From positions 14,001,688-14,065,687 of the forward strand of contig OX327691.1 in the NCBI GenBank assembly GCA_946807835.1: a stretch of DNA of 64,000 bases. Direction: 5' to 3'. The stretch is from Ailanthus altissimus. Lineage: Eukaryota; Streptophyta; Magnoliopsida; Sapindales; Simaroubaceae. Below are positions 51,157 through 63,096 of this stretch, piece after piece (positions within the stretch are counted from its first letter, which is position 1; each line of letters starts with the position of its first letter). The translations under genes were made by a program, and so were the position numbers. The notes under the pieces were generated by a model, which saw only the letters and a list, made by a program, of their open reading frames with translations, did no database searches and had not been told where the DNA came from.

Positions 51157-52010
51157 GCGCGTATGAATTTCCCAGCGCGATTTTCTGAAGCAAGCACTAT
51201 TCTCTTTTTGGAATAGGATATGAGTAACTGATCAGTGTCTAATGATGTCTTTCGATGTAAATGAATCTTTAGTACAATCAGTTGATTATTTGTGGCTTGG
51301 AAAGTTCTGTAGTAGTTTGCGTCCATATCAATGGGTGTGTTTTAAGTTTGGAGATGGGATCACATCAGAGACGGCCGCAGTTGGTAAAAGTTGTGACATG
51401 TCATAAATTATAAAAACCATCTTATGCCAGTTATTCTCATGGAAAATCTACTTTCCCCCCTTCATTTTCTTTTTATATTCCATTAGTTTGGTTTAAGAAA
51501 GATTCAGAGTGCCGAGACTTGTAAATATTAATAGCATATCATTTGATACTTAAGGTTGAGCACTTAGATTTTTAAGTAGTGTGTCATCGACAATCTCTGC
51601 AGATTCATGTTTCTTGAAGCATCGCATTTCAACGGTCGTTAGCACTCTAGCGCCCAGTTCAGACTTACAGTGAGTAGTAACCGGGAAATGCTAAATAGGC
51701 AGAACTCTCTGGGATAAACCAGCTGGAACTAAATCAACGAAGAAGAAAGAGAATGTTAAGATCCAAATTCTAGGGCATAAAATTATTTTTGTCACTAAAA
51801 AAGTCTTAATTACATCTTTCTTTTTTGTTATACATATAAAGAATGAGACAAATTTCTCGACTCATCGTTAGTTTCCTAATCATGATCATGTGCACTGTCA
51901 ACGGCAGGCATCATCTCTTTTCAGTAAAACGTCTGTGCCGGTTTCTGTCCTCCCAAATGATGCAAAATATATGACTAGTTGTCAACCAGTTTTCATCCAT
52001 GGAAAACTCG
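51157..52010. other. 3' flank of BTB copy A and convergent methyltransferase 3' end
   Basis: Noncoding flank, nearly identical to 62059-62919 in unit B. A short CT-rich insertion (near 62500) and few other changes separate them. Confidence 0.5.
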
Positions 52011-53891
52011 TCACATACGTTTCTCACAGATCAAAATCTTCCAGCTTGCATGTGGACATTCACCTGTGTCATGCAGAGCGGGCACCCAGCCCATAGCACT
52101 GGCTATTTCCTGAAGTTCATCCATAACAGATACTGACTCTCTTATATAAACATGCCCACCAGGTCTCAGCATTCGGTCCATCTCCAGCATGATAGTTGAA
52201 ACATTACATCTGATCTGGTTTCAAAAATTTGTTAAAAGATATATTCATTTTCTGCCACAAAGGGTGTTCATTCTAGTATATAATACGACAAACAAGGAAG
52301 AGTATCACTTATTCCTCTTCTGCGTCACCAGAGTATCAAATGGCTCACACCTGGAAAACAAAAAACTTAGATATATCAGTAAAGCTCAAAATTTTAGAAA
52401 CAAAAGAGTGAAATAAAATTCATAAACCAGCCAAAAAAATTAACTCGTAACTATAGCAGTCCGAAAAATTCAATATAAAAATGCAGTCTGAGAAATTCAA
52501 TATAAAAATTGCAGTCCAAATCAATTTCAATCAGCACAGTGTGGCAGGCTCAAGTATTTAGGCAATTTAAGTCAGTCCTGATATGATAGCCAGCCCCAAA
52601 ATCCTCTTCCCTAGTGGAAGATGAAATGCAGTCTTAGATTTTACTCTGTATGGGAAGCATTCTTATGGTGCTTCTATGCATTTAGTAACTGCATACATCT
52701 CCACTCACATATATTGTCTTTTTTTACAAACTGTTCCTTTTTTTTCTTTTTTCTTTTCAAAAAAGGAGAGTCCACAGAGCCACTAACTCTAAGCAGAGTA
52801 AACGACATATTTTGAAAAACAGCCAAGTTATTTTAGCAAACAAAAGAATCCTCAATTGTCAATGTGATTACTTTATATCATTCTGATGCAATTATGATAT
52901 TTTAGGAAAAATCTTAAGTCTACCAAGCATGAAGTAGGAAGCAATTTGAAACACGGAGAGAAGAATGTGCATCGTCCATACCATACCAGTCATGCATAAC
53001 TCCTATAAGTCCATGGTCATAAATGAATGACAGGCAAGTATTGAGAACACAAATAGGAACAACGTTCATAACCCAGCAGTCAATGCCTAATCATGCAAAG
53101 CTGCATAGAATCAAAATGACCAACAAATTAAATACTTTGGTGTATTGTAATACATTATACCGCCAGAAGCTAGGTTCAATGCCATGGGCACTGTTCCTTC
53201 TGTTATTCACTAAAATCATGCCATGTGGATGGAGGCCACTCAGGTATGTGCAAAACTTTTACCATTCCAGATAACACTGAGCAGTCCTACTCCACATAAC
53301 ACATTTTGTTCAGAACTGAAACAGCATATGTTAGCACTGCAATTAAACTCTGCCCAAATGGCTATATAATCTCTTACTAAATGACATTTCAAAAATGGCC
53401 ATTGCTATAAAAAAGATACCCTCCAAATCCAGCCCTCCAGTACTTGGACTCTGCCTTAAAGATTACCTTTCTGGATATGTGGGCAACCATTTTTATGCTC
53501 TGGAGCCTGTCTGGCAGATGATGAAGGTGTGCAGGCCATGCAGTAAGATTAGCTCCATAACCATTCTCCAGCAATCTTGTGATGCACGCCCCCAAACCAG
53601 CATACCTGCAAAATATATCACCAAAGTTAGTAAAAGCATCAGCATGTCCAATAGTTTAATGAGAACAAACCCCAAAAGGAATTCTCCTCAAATTTTACGC
53701 GCACACATATACATATATCTTCAGATATCTCACTGGTGTCAAGTTTTCAAGAAATGTTTAATCAAGTTGTTACAACATGGTCCAAAACAAAGATCCTGGT
53801 GCCGCATGTGAAGAATAGGATTGAAAGTGGAGGAACTTATTGAAGTAGGCATAACCATAAGCCCACTGCATTATTGAAGCAAAGCATTAAA

Positions 53892-53922
<31 letters not shown>

Positions 53923-56188
53923 CACACACATAAATGTTTTAAATTCAGAACGATAATAGTTTTCAAATAGAGTTTTACTGAAGATCTAATTTGGACAAAA
54001 GAACAAATCTCTAAAAATTAAACATCTTCTAGTTGCCATCGTAACAACTTGTGAATACCATGGACTCTGTATGGAACTAACATACTTTAAAATTAGAGAT
54101 CTATCACAAAAATGGGTTTAATTTTGAACAAATTTGGATATCATCCATATAAATTTTTGTTAAGTTATTGAACAAAGTTAACTCGAAGGTGCGAAGCAAA
54201 GCATACCAAACATTGTCCGGATCATCATTGGAATCACAAATTGGAGGTTGCATTTCAGCATCACGGTTGACATAGCAAGTATTGTTTAAAGGTTTCTTCC
54301 ATATAGCAATATTACCTTCTTTCTTCACAAGTTCCCAGCAAATGCTAATGGTAAGGTCCTCCATTTCTGTGCGTGGAATATAAAATCAAGCAATTGAAAG
54401 GTATTGATCTCTTAATTTTTTTTAGTTTTTCTTATACCGATAGAAAATATTTATATATAGCACAATGATGTTCTCTTTTTTAATACAAAAGAAGACACTA
54501 ATGATAAATAAGATAAATTGAAGGAGCTGCAGTGGTCCTTAATGTGCAGTATCACACTAGAGAACAATAGTATTTAAAGATTATGCAACTTGAGAAAACA
54601 AATTTTGAAAAACAACCAATAACTACTACAAACATCAAGCAGAATGACATTCACATAACGGCTACCTTTCCATTGCTCTATAAGCATTTCTCCATCTTGA
54701 TGAACAGGTTCTGCAACCCAAACAAAATATCCTCCAGCCCTTAACATCCTGTTGGCCTCAAGAAGCAAAATTCCATCTTCAACGCAACCAAAGAGAGAAA
54801 GGACTATTAATACCTAAGAACCTTAGCAACAATATTGAAAATACTTAATGTTTAAAACATCTTCAACTTTGACACACTAATGAATCAAGTGGAAAGTGTG
54901 TACCATTACGAATCTAATTAATTAATTCGACATCTTGAACAATGTATCAAGTTAAAAGCCTGGCTTGGATACAACAAGCCTGTGTAGCTAATACTGCTAT
55001 CATGGCTGGCACACCACGCTCTAGAGCAAATTGAAGTCAGTTCCCATGAACGTTTTTTGGCGCTATTGATAGAGTGGTCACATTCTGCTGCTTCAAATAG
55101 GCACCAAAACTAGCTACTCCACAATCGACATCTGAGGCAACTCGGGTATGGTTACCAAATGCAATTTCAGGAACCATCTAAAAAATTAAGGTAAGAGGCC
55201 GCAATCAACATCATAAGAATGCAAAACACTAATACCTACTTAATTTAAGACGTGGCCAACCTTTGAAATCCGATCCAAGTACTCATCTGCCCCACTCCAA
55301 AACTGTGTTTCATTTCCTTACAAAATGAACTTACCATCCTTTACTTTTATCCAATTCTGCCACTTTTATCTGGCACATTACTGAACCAAACCTCTTTTTT
55401 TTTTAAATCACAACTAATATTTAGCTGAAAAGCAAACAAGAAAAAGAAAATAATATCTTCATCTAAACTCAATCTGCGTAAAAAGAAATTGATGTCAGAA
55501 ACAGACCTCATCTCGACTCTTGGGCCACGGAATCAGAATCTTGTACCCTTTAGCAACAAGAACAAGACAATCCAAACCCTTTGGAGGACAATGGCGTTGA
55601 AGCTTCTCGTCTCACGCCATAACTCAGATTCAGTCTTGTAGAATCCACGTCACAGTCAAAACAGGGAACATAATCTCCGAGTTTCTCTTCACACACCCCA
55701 AATTTTTCCAAAGACCCACCACCCTTCTTTTCCTTTACATCATTTTCATTTCCACTTTCACCATCTGCAATCAGATCACCAAACTCCTCGACAGAATCCA
55801 CCTCGACGCGAAACTCCCCAACTTCAAACTGCCACATCGTGGCCCCGGTTTCATCTATCATCCCAGTAGGGACAACAGCTGGGAGTGACGGCGGTGGAGG
55901 GGGAGGGGGAGAGGGAGAAGGCAATGAGATATTGGGAGGAGATAGGAGTGGAATTGAGAACGTGACTGTGGTGGTGGTGGTGGTAGGGAAGGTAGAGGTG
56001 GAGAAAAAGGTGGTGGGTGAGGAAGAGGAGAAGGAGAGGAGTGCTAAAGCAGTAAATTTGATGAAGTTTGGGATTGTAATAATATCTGTTGATGTTGCAG
56101 ACGCGGTGGTGGGATGGTCATGGTTAATTCTTTGCGAAATTTTGTGGGAAATATAAACAATAATGGACAGATGAAGAGGAAAGTGCAA
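52011..56188 (-). pseudogene. Putative S-adenosylmethionine methyltransferase (PMT/DUF248 family), broken
   Basis: On the minus strand, fragments follow the order of Golgi PMT-type methyltransferases. They are: an N-terminal segment with a hydrophobic stretch (FTALALLSF) and a Pro-rich stem (55.6-56.19 kb); [26 protein letters not shown] (55510); [30 protein letters not shown] (55190); [45 protein letters not shown] (54780-54690); [15 protein letters not shown] (53550); then CEPFDT (52350), and finally [16 protein letters not shown] and [20 protein letters not shown] (52190-52040), stop at 52011. Lesions: a frameshift near 55606, stops near 55353 and 55037, an internal deletion joining ESKYW to AGFGG (near 53430), and loss of the residues after CEPFDT. 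It is a decayed gene, not a coding one. Confidence 0.85.
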
Positions 56189-56314
56189 AGTGGGTTGTAT
56201 GTAATACGTTTGTGTAATGGAGAAGTGAAGAAGTAAAGAGCGTGGACGGTACGGTTCCAGTACAGCGGGAATTTAGTGAAGGTGACGCCGGTGAGAGTTC
56301 GGTTGTACTTCATC

Positions 56315-58875
56315 TATATTATTATTGTTTTTTAACATTCAAATCTCTAAATTTTCAGAAAAAAAATTTATACATCTTTAAAATTTTAAAATAACAAAAA
56401 AAGAACCTATCAATTTTAATTCATTTAAATACTAAAAAGAAGGTAAAAATATCAAAAAAAAAAAAAACTTTTATATCTCATTTTTAACGAAGTTCTTTTA
56501 GATATTTATTTAAACAAACTTAATAATATGTGTCATTATAATATTAGTGTTTTAATTTTTATAATAAATTTTTTAAAATAAATTAAAGAAAAAAATTTAA
56601 AAAAAAGACTAAGTGGCCAACAATCATAAGTTACTACAACTGTTATTGTTATAGACAACAATCGACCATCGATGATTAATGATAAATTAACTTAAATTTT
56701 ATATTATTTAACTTAAAATTTTAAAATATACGCGATAATGTAATTATTTTTATCAATAAACATTAAGGAATATAATAAAAAAAAAGATAGACAACATAAT
56801 GTCATTGTCAAATGGTGTTAATTGCAAGTGTACCACTTTTTTTTTTGTTTTGGCACTCTTCCAATATTTTGTTGACAAAAATTGTCAGACTTTGCATAAA
56901 TTTTGACAATTTGAATATGATAATGTAAAGTTTGTACCAATCCGTCGCTAGTAACTAGCGATTGATTGTGTAAGTGTGATGTGTGCGTAGGACAAAAGTG
57001 TGTATTTTAATTTTAATTTTATACATCACACTTGTAAAATATAGGCAATAAAATAATATATTTATATATATATATATATTTCATTACACTAATAAGATAA
57101 AGGGAGTTCATTCTTAAAACGTATTTTGAACAATTTTAGTTAAAAATGTGATAAAATAATTAGAATTAGAATGATAACTTTTTATCTCAACAAGAATTGT
57201 TATTGAAACAACTTTTGATTCCTTTGATATTTGGCCAAATTATTATTAGTTTATCTTTTTCACTTATTTATATATAACTTACTTTTTATGCTATATCATT
57301 AAGAATAATTTTAATTTAACAAATTAGTCCTTTATATAGCTTTTGTCGGCACCCACTTGGCCAATAAAATTACTATTAATACCTTATATGTTAAGCATGA
57401 GAAGGCCTTAATATTAGCAACTTCATGTCGATAAAATGGCCTTGGTGGCAAAGCTTCTTAATTGGCTAAACCATAGGAAAATTAGTGGCCAAAAATGCTT
57501 CTTAAAGCACTAGTTAAAGGCCAATGTAATGGTTGAATTACTTCTCAAATGGTGGCTATTTTTTTATTAATGTCATTTTTTGATAGTCACCTTATGCTTG
57601 TATTTGAAATATGACAAAGCTTTTAAATTTTGAAGTGTTGGTTTAATGATGTTCATAGTATGTTAATTGATTATCATGCGTCATACTATTATGGGACATT
57701 AGTATGATATGTGGCAATTAATTATGGGATAAAGTGGTAAATCTTACTTGCTGCTTGTCAACATTATAGATATAACACTTAAGCTTTGTCAATTTTTTAA
57801 GGGATCTTAAAATAATTTTTATTTTTGAAGATCTTCTAAGATCGAATCATTTGATTTGGTGCGCTACCCTAATACTCAATGAGTACACTTCATATTATGA
57901 GACTCGTTAGGTTCACACTTGTTATCTTACGGAACTCTTCCGTAAGTCCGTAAATAATGCCCCATACACACGTTACAAAAATTACCAAACGAGGCTTTAA
58001 ACAATATAAGTTAAGGTTAATTCATATTCGTATAATCCCTCTATCATTTATATCCTGCAATAGCAGAGACATAAATCATTACCGTCAAGTTTTCATATGC
58101 TCAACTATGAAGATATCTCCAGATTCGTATGTCCATAAATAATATCTATAAATACTTTTGCAATATTATTTATCCCACGAAAACTCTTTTCCAAGTTTAT
58201 TACTTATGGTCATAAGATTTTTTAAAATACAATGTTGGAATATCAGGATATACAACTCACCCATATGAGCTAACGGATCCCATATCTACAAACATTAGAC
58301 TCTATAAGCATTGGACCATACCTAGTAACACCCAGCGGTTAAACCATGAAATGTCTCTGACATGTGTGAAACCTAAGTATGGTAGATTACTCATAAGCCT
58401 ACCGTGGTGCTCATGTCAAAGGACCACAAATACTACTCAACTCAAGAAGATCTTTTATTAACGGCTTTTTATGGGATGTCTATTGGAGGTCGTCATTGAG
58501 TCTGTTTAGTACCTAGTCTCTACTAAATACCCATATAGCTATACGAGCTTTTACTAAGCTTGTGATTTGCTAAGACTAATTATTTGGACTATCTAGATAA
58601 AGACATACATCGATCTATATTTAATAAGATTTTCACCGACAGACCTGCATTAGTAAAGATAGATCAGGAACATAAAATTTGATAATATAGTTGCCCAATG
58701 ACATTTTCTAATACTATTTATAATTATGTTATTACTAATATACCCATAGGTCTTTATCCTTTTATTGAGGCAAGTAGTCTCATTGCATTATATGTATGAG
58801 TAAAGAGTATGTGAGTTCGACATCATCGCAGGATCCGCCTCGATTCTTGAGGAGGGCTCAGGTCGGGTCTTGTCA
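56315..58875. other. Spacer between the two duplicated units
   Basis: 56315-56815 is repeated at 63530-64000, so it belongs to the same duplicated block. A (TA)n run lies at about 57061-57079. From about 57640 to 58860 the sequence has mixed composition and resembles retrotransposon leader/LTR text, but contains no recognisable coding or second copy in this window. Confidence 0.5.
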
Positions 58876-59430
58876 AAGAACATTATCCTCCCTTATTCTA
58901 CCACTCAGTTGTATGTTTTATAGAGGTCGCTAATTTGTATATTCTTAAAATCAATACTGATGCGCCCTATGATCATGGGACAGAAATTGTTGGCCTTAAT
59001 ATTGTCATTCGCAACCATCTCAGTGCTATACTAGTTTCTTTGGCTAACAACCTTAAATTTCTCGTGTTTATGGATGTTGCAGAAGCCTTGGCGGCTTTAC
59101 GGGGTTTACAATTAACATGCCAATTTAATTTGGCAAAAATTGAACCAGAGCTTAATTGTATGAATATTGTGAGTGTTGTAAAGTCCACTGAGTCATCAAT
59201 TTCTAAGTTAGGTTGGTAGTTCAGAATATTAGTGAACTTTTATAAGCCTTTTCTTGTTCTATTATTACTTACATACTTAAAAATGCTAATAGGCTAACTC
59301 ATAAACTTAAGAAAATTTACTATAAGTGTATCTCAATAGACTATTTGAACTCAGTCTCTTCTCCATTACAATAAATTATAATGGGTGATAATTTTCCATT
59401 ACCTTAGTTACTTTGTTAATATAAAAAAGT
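58876..59430 (+). pseudogene. LINE 3' end, RNase H fragment (unit B)
   Basis: Duplicate of 47963-48540. The open part at 58935-59219 reads ILKINTDAPYDHGTEIVGLN, then VVKSTESSISKLGW. It is truncated at its 5' side by the duplication border. It is a fossil, not a gene. Confidence 0.8.
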
Positions 59431-59658
59431 AATTTAGTTTAATTACAATTATTAATAAGTCAATGTCATTCTAATAAAAAAAAAATAGCAGTGACCAAAA
59501 TAATAACATTAATCATAACATCACTTTTTATAAAAAAAATTATCTACAAATTAACGAGGTAATCTTAAAAAAATATTATTAATATTCATTTAAGAAAAAT
59601 TCTTAATTTCATAATTAAACAGGTGCACACTAAATATCACTATACATATTAAGTGTCA

Positions 59659-60235
59659 CGGGTCATGCGGTTATCATTAACCAAAAAGACTAATCTGTTA
59701 GGTAATACTGTCTACCTACATATATATACCCAAAATTCACCAAATTTTTATTCAATGTAGAACGTGACATTCTTCCACACCCAATCACCCCCCCAAGATC
59801 CACCAAATTCCTAATCGATGTGGAACATGACCTTCTCTTCCATCCAATTACGTGACGCCCTCGTCACGATGTAGTTCAAATTTAAGGATCAACCTGACCC
59901 GTATTGTCCATCTCTTCGAGGCTAATGACCCACTCTTCACGTGGCAATCTCTAGTAAAGCTTAAGACACAAGATTTTTAGGGCCCACTTGACCTGTATTG
60001 CCCATCTCTCTGGCAGCATGAGGACTTACATCTCACGTGATAATTTCTAATAGAATGATTTTGGGGGCTTATATACAAATGAGAATTTGGGCATATTCTA
60101 ATACTATTTATCATGGGTCAGATGCTTACTATTGACTCAAAAGATTAACTTATTAAGTAATACTACCTACCCGCCTATATATACTCAAAATAAATTTAAT
60201 TTTTATTTAATATAGAACGTAACATAAGATATGTG
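59659..60235 (-). repeat. 560-bp block with terminal direct repeats (unit B)
   Basis: Counterpart of 48779-49345. Both ends and the GACGCCCTCGTCACGATG core are recognisable, with scattered substitutions. Confidence 0.5.
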
Positions 60236-60603
60236 TTAAGATAATTCAATTTAAACCACTTTTATTTCAAAATAAATTGTTCATATTAATCAATAATAAA
60301 GATACTCTGTACGGGCTTATTTGGTATACGAGATAAATATGTGAGCAGACAAATTTTTGTGGATTATAATTTAAGTTAATTCCATTAACTTATTTAGAAA
60401 AAAAAAGGTCATTTGTTATTGAAATTAATCCAATTTGGATAATTTTAAAATAATGATTAATTAGCTTAAAGTGTTTTATTTTTGCTATTCCACTGAATAC
60501 AAGAAAGTGTGCAATTAAATATCCCTATACAAATGTAGACAAAAAAACACTCAACTTTACTCACTGACAACCACCGAAGCCAAATTTGCGGAAAGACTCG
60601 AAA

Positions 60604-62058
60604 ATGAGAGGACGCCGGTGCCACTCGCGCTCCGGTTACGGATCCGGATCCGGATCCGAGCCCGAGTCTGAAACGATGCGTTGCATCTCTTGCAAGGAGG
60701 AGTACGGGACGCGTGACGCCGGCACGTGCAAGGAGTGCTACGAGGAGGCGAGCGAGACCGAGGAGGAGCTGAAGCGAGAAATTGAAGAACTCAAAGCCAA
60801 AGTCGCCTTTTTAAGGTTTTGGTCTCCGCTTGATCATCATCATAGTACCAGTAGTGGTGGTAGTAGTAGGTCTCACAGCGGGCCATGCTACACCGACGTC
60901 GTTTTGGTCGCCGCCTCCGAGACCGTGCCGGGTGCGCCCCCTCTCCCTGTCCCCGCTCATAAGGCCGTTCTGGTGAGGAACCATAATTCTCTATTGTTTA
61001 TTATTGAATCATTTGTTTTGTTTTTTGATGGTAGTTGTAATATGCTGAATTGTTGGTACTCTGTATTGATTGGAGTTCTGATGGGTCGTGTGCTAGTGAT
61101 TTTAATAGGGTGACGGAATTGTTTGATTCCTTGTTAATGTACTTGACAAGAGCGATGTTGGTTGCTCTCCTATTTGTCATCTGGATCGGAAGACACATTA
61201 ATGGGAAATACTTCCTTTTTTTTCTTTCAAGAAGAAATTTTTCTAAGGGTGTTTGAAAATATTTTGGGCTTCTATTTAATTCTAGCTATGACTGATTCCA
61301 ATACCAATAGGCGACAGACAGACATTTATCAAAAGGGGGAGTTTACTCTTCTTTGATTGGTTCTGCATATCATGCTGTGAGTTGACATCTGAACTTCACA
61401 CAATTTGAAGTTGCAAAGCAGATCAAATACAATTCCATTTAGAATTGTGTGTGTGTGTGTACGAGTGTGCACACAATGTAAGCAATATCCACCTGTACGA
61501 TTTGCTTTTCACTCTGGACTTCATGTATGGTGCATCAATGAATCAAAAGATCATTTCTTATAATTTTTTCATACTTTATTTTATGATCAGGTAAGCCGTT
61601 CTCCAGTGTTTAAAGCCATGCTAGAGAATGAAATGGAAGAGAGACTAAGTGGCACCATAAAGATCAGTGATGTAACATACGATGCTCTTCGTGCATTTGT
61701 CAACTATTTGTACACTGCTGAAGCATGCCTTGACGAGCAATTGGCTTGTGACCTTCTGGAGTTGGCTGAAAAGTACCAGGTGAAGCATCTTAAATCATAC
61801 TGTGAGAAGTTCCTGATGTCGAAACTGAACTGGGACAATTCTTTCATGAGCTATGCCTTTGCACACCAGCACAATGCAAAGAGTTTGTTGGATGCAGCTT
61901 TGTCAATGATCACAGACAACATGCACAAGCTTACCAAACGGGAAGAGTATGCGGAGCTCGTGGACAAAGACCCCCGACTTGTTGTGGAAATCTATGAAGC
62001 CTACCTCGCCAAACAAGTCAATACTGCAGCCCATAAGGATACTTCAACGAAGCAATAA
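60604..62058 (+). CDS. BTB/POZ-domain protein, At4g08455-like (copy B)
   Basis: Exons 60604-60972 and 61591-62058 (intron 618 bases), 278 residues, intact. Exon 2 differs from copy A at six of 468 bases, three of them amino-acid changes (Asn to Ser, Asp to His, Val to Ala, all after the core BTB fold). Exon 1 is nearly identical except residues about 9-19: copy B has a GGATCC-repeat-encoded SRSGYGSGSGSEPES where A has SSRHPDISESESEPES. The Cys pairs, coiled coil and BTB fold match copy A. The N-terminal difference probably reflects repeat slippage. Confidence 0.92.
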
Positions 62059-62919
62059 GCGCGTATGAATTTCCCAGCGCGATTTTCTGAAGCAAGCACT
62101 ATTCTCTTTTTGGAATAGGATATGAGTAACTGATCAGTGTCTAATGATGTCTTTCGATGTAAATGAATCTTTAGTACAATCAGTTGATTATTTGTGGCTT
62201 GGAAAGTTCTATAGTAGTTTGCGTCCATATCAATGGGTGTGTTTAAAGTTTGGAGATGGGATCACATCAGAGACGGCCGCAGTTGGTAAAAGTTGTGACA
62301 TGTCATAAATTATAAAAACCATCTTATGCCAGTTATTCTCATGGAAAATCTACTTTCCCCCCTTCATTTTCTTTTTATATTCCATTAGTTTGGTTTAAGA
62401 AAGATTCAGAGTGCCGAGACTTGTAAATATTAATAGCATATCATTTGATACTTAAGGTTGAGCACTTAGATTTTTTAGTAGTTTGTCATCGACAATCTCT
62501 CTCTCTGCAGATTCATGTTTCTTGAAGCATCGCATTTCAACGGTCGTTAGCACTCTAGCGCCCAGTTCAGACTTACAGTGAGTAGTAACCGGGAAATGCT
62601 AAACAGGCAGAACTCTCTGGGATATACCAGCTGGAACTAAATAAACGAAGAAGAAAGAGAATGTTAAGATCCAAATTTCTAGGGCATAAAATTATTTTTG
62701 TCACTAAAAAAGTCTTAATTACATCTTTCATTTTTGTTATACATATAAAGAATGAGACAAATTTCTCGCCTCATCGTTAGTTTCCTAATCATGATCATGT
62801 GCACTGTCAACGGCAGGCATCATCTCTTTTCAGTAAAACGTCTGTGCGGGTTTCTGTCCTCCCAAATGATGCAAAATATATATCTAGTTGTCAACCAGTT
62901 TTCATCCATGGAAAACTCG
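62059..62919. other. 3' flank of BTB copy B
   Basis: Near-identical counterpart of 51157-52010. It carries a short extra CT repeat (CTCTCTCT) near 62500. No independent gene. Confidence 0.5.
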
Positions 62920-63096
62920 TCACATACGTTTCTCACAGATCAAAATCTTCCAGTTTGCATGTGGACATTCACCTGCGTCATGCAGAGAGGGCACCCAGCC
63001 CATAGCACTGGCTATTTCCTGAAGTTCATCCATAACAGATACTGAGTCTCTTATATAAACATTCCCACCAGGTCTCAGCATTCGGTCCATCTCTAG
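62920..63096 (-). pseudogene. Last exon of the methyltransferase, fragment (unit B)
   Basis: Reads [20 protein letters not shown], then [18 protein letters not shown] and stops at 62920. The exon is open but stands alone: homology to unit A stops at 63096, so the rest of the gene is deleted here. Confidence 0.88.

Larger units (their letters stand above)
47963..58875 (+). repeat. Duplicated unit A, about 10.9 kb
   Basis: Starts with AAGAACATTATCCTCCC, which recurs at 58876. Contents in order: LINE 3' end, 560-bp repeat, BTB copy A, the broken methyltransferase, then spacer. If the duplication is a simple tandem one, unit A ends at 58875. Confidence 0.8.

Noticed and set aside
55839..56156. 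Plus-strand open frame of 105 residues rich in Gly, Val and Glu
   Set aside because: It is the complement of the Pro/Ser/Thr-rich N-terminal region of the methyltransferase pseudogene; low complexity explains the long open frame.
62752..63045. Plus-strand 97-residue open frame (and its partner at 51890-52096)
   Set aside because: It is antisense to the last methyltransferase exon, whose minus-strand frame has clear family motifs.
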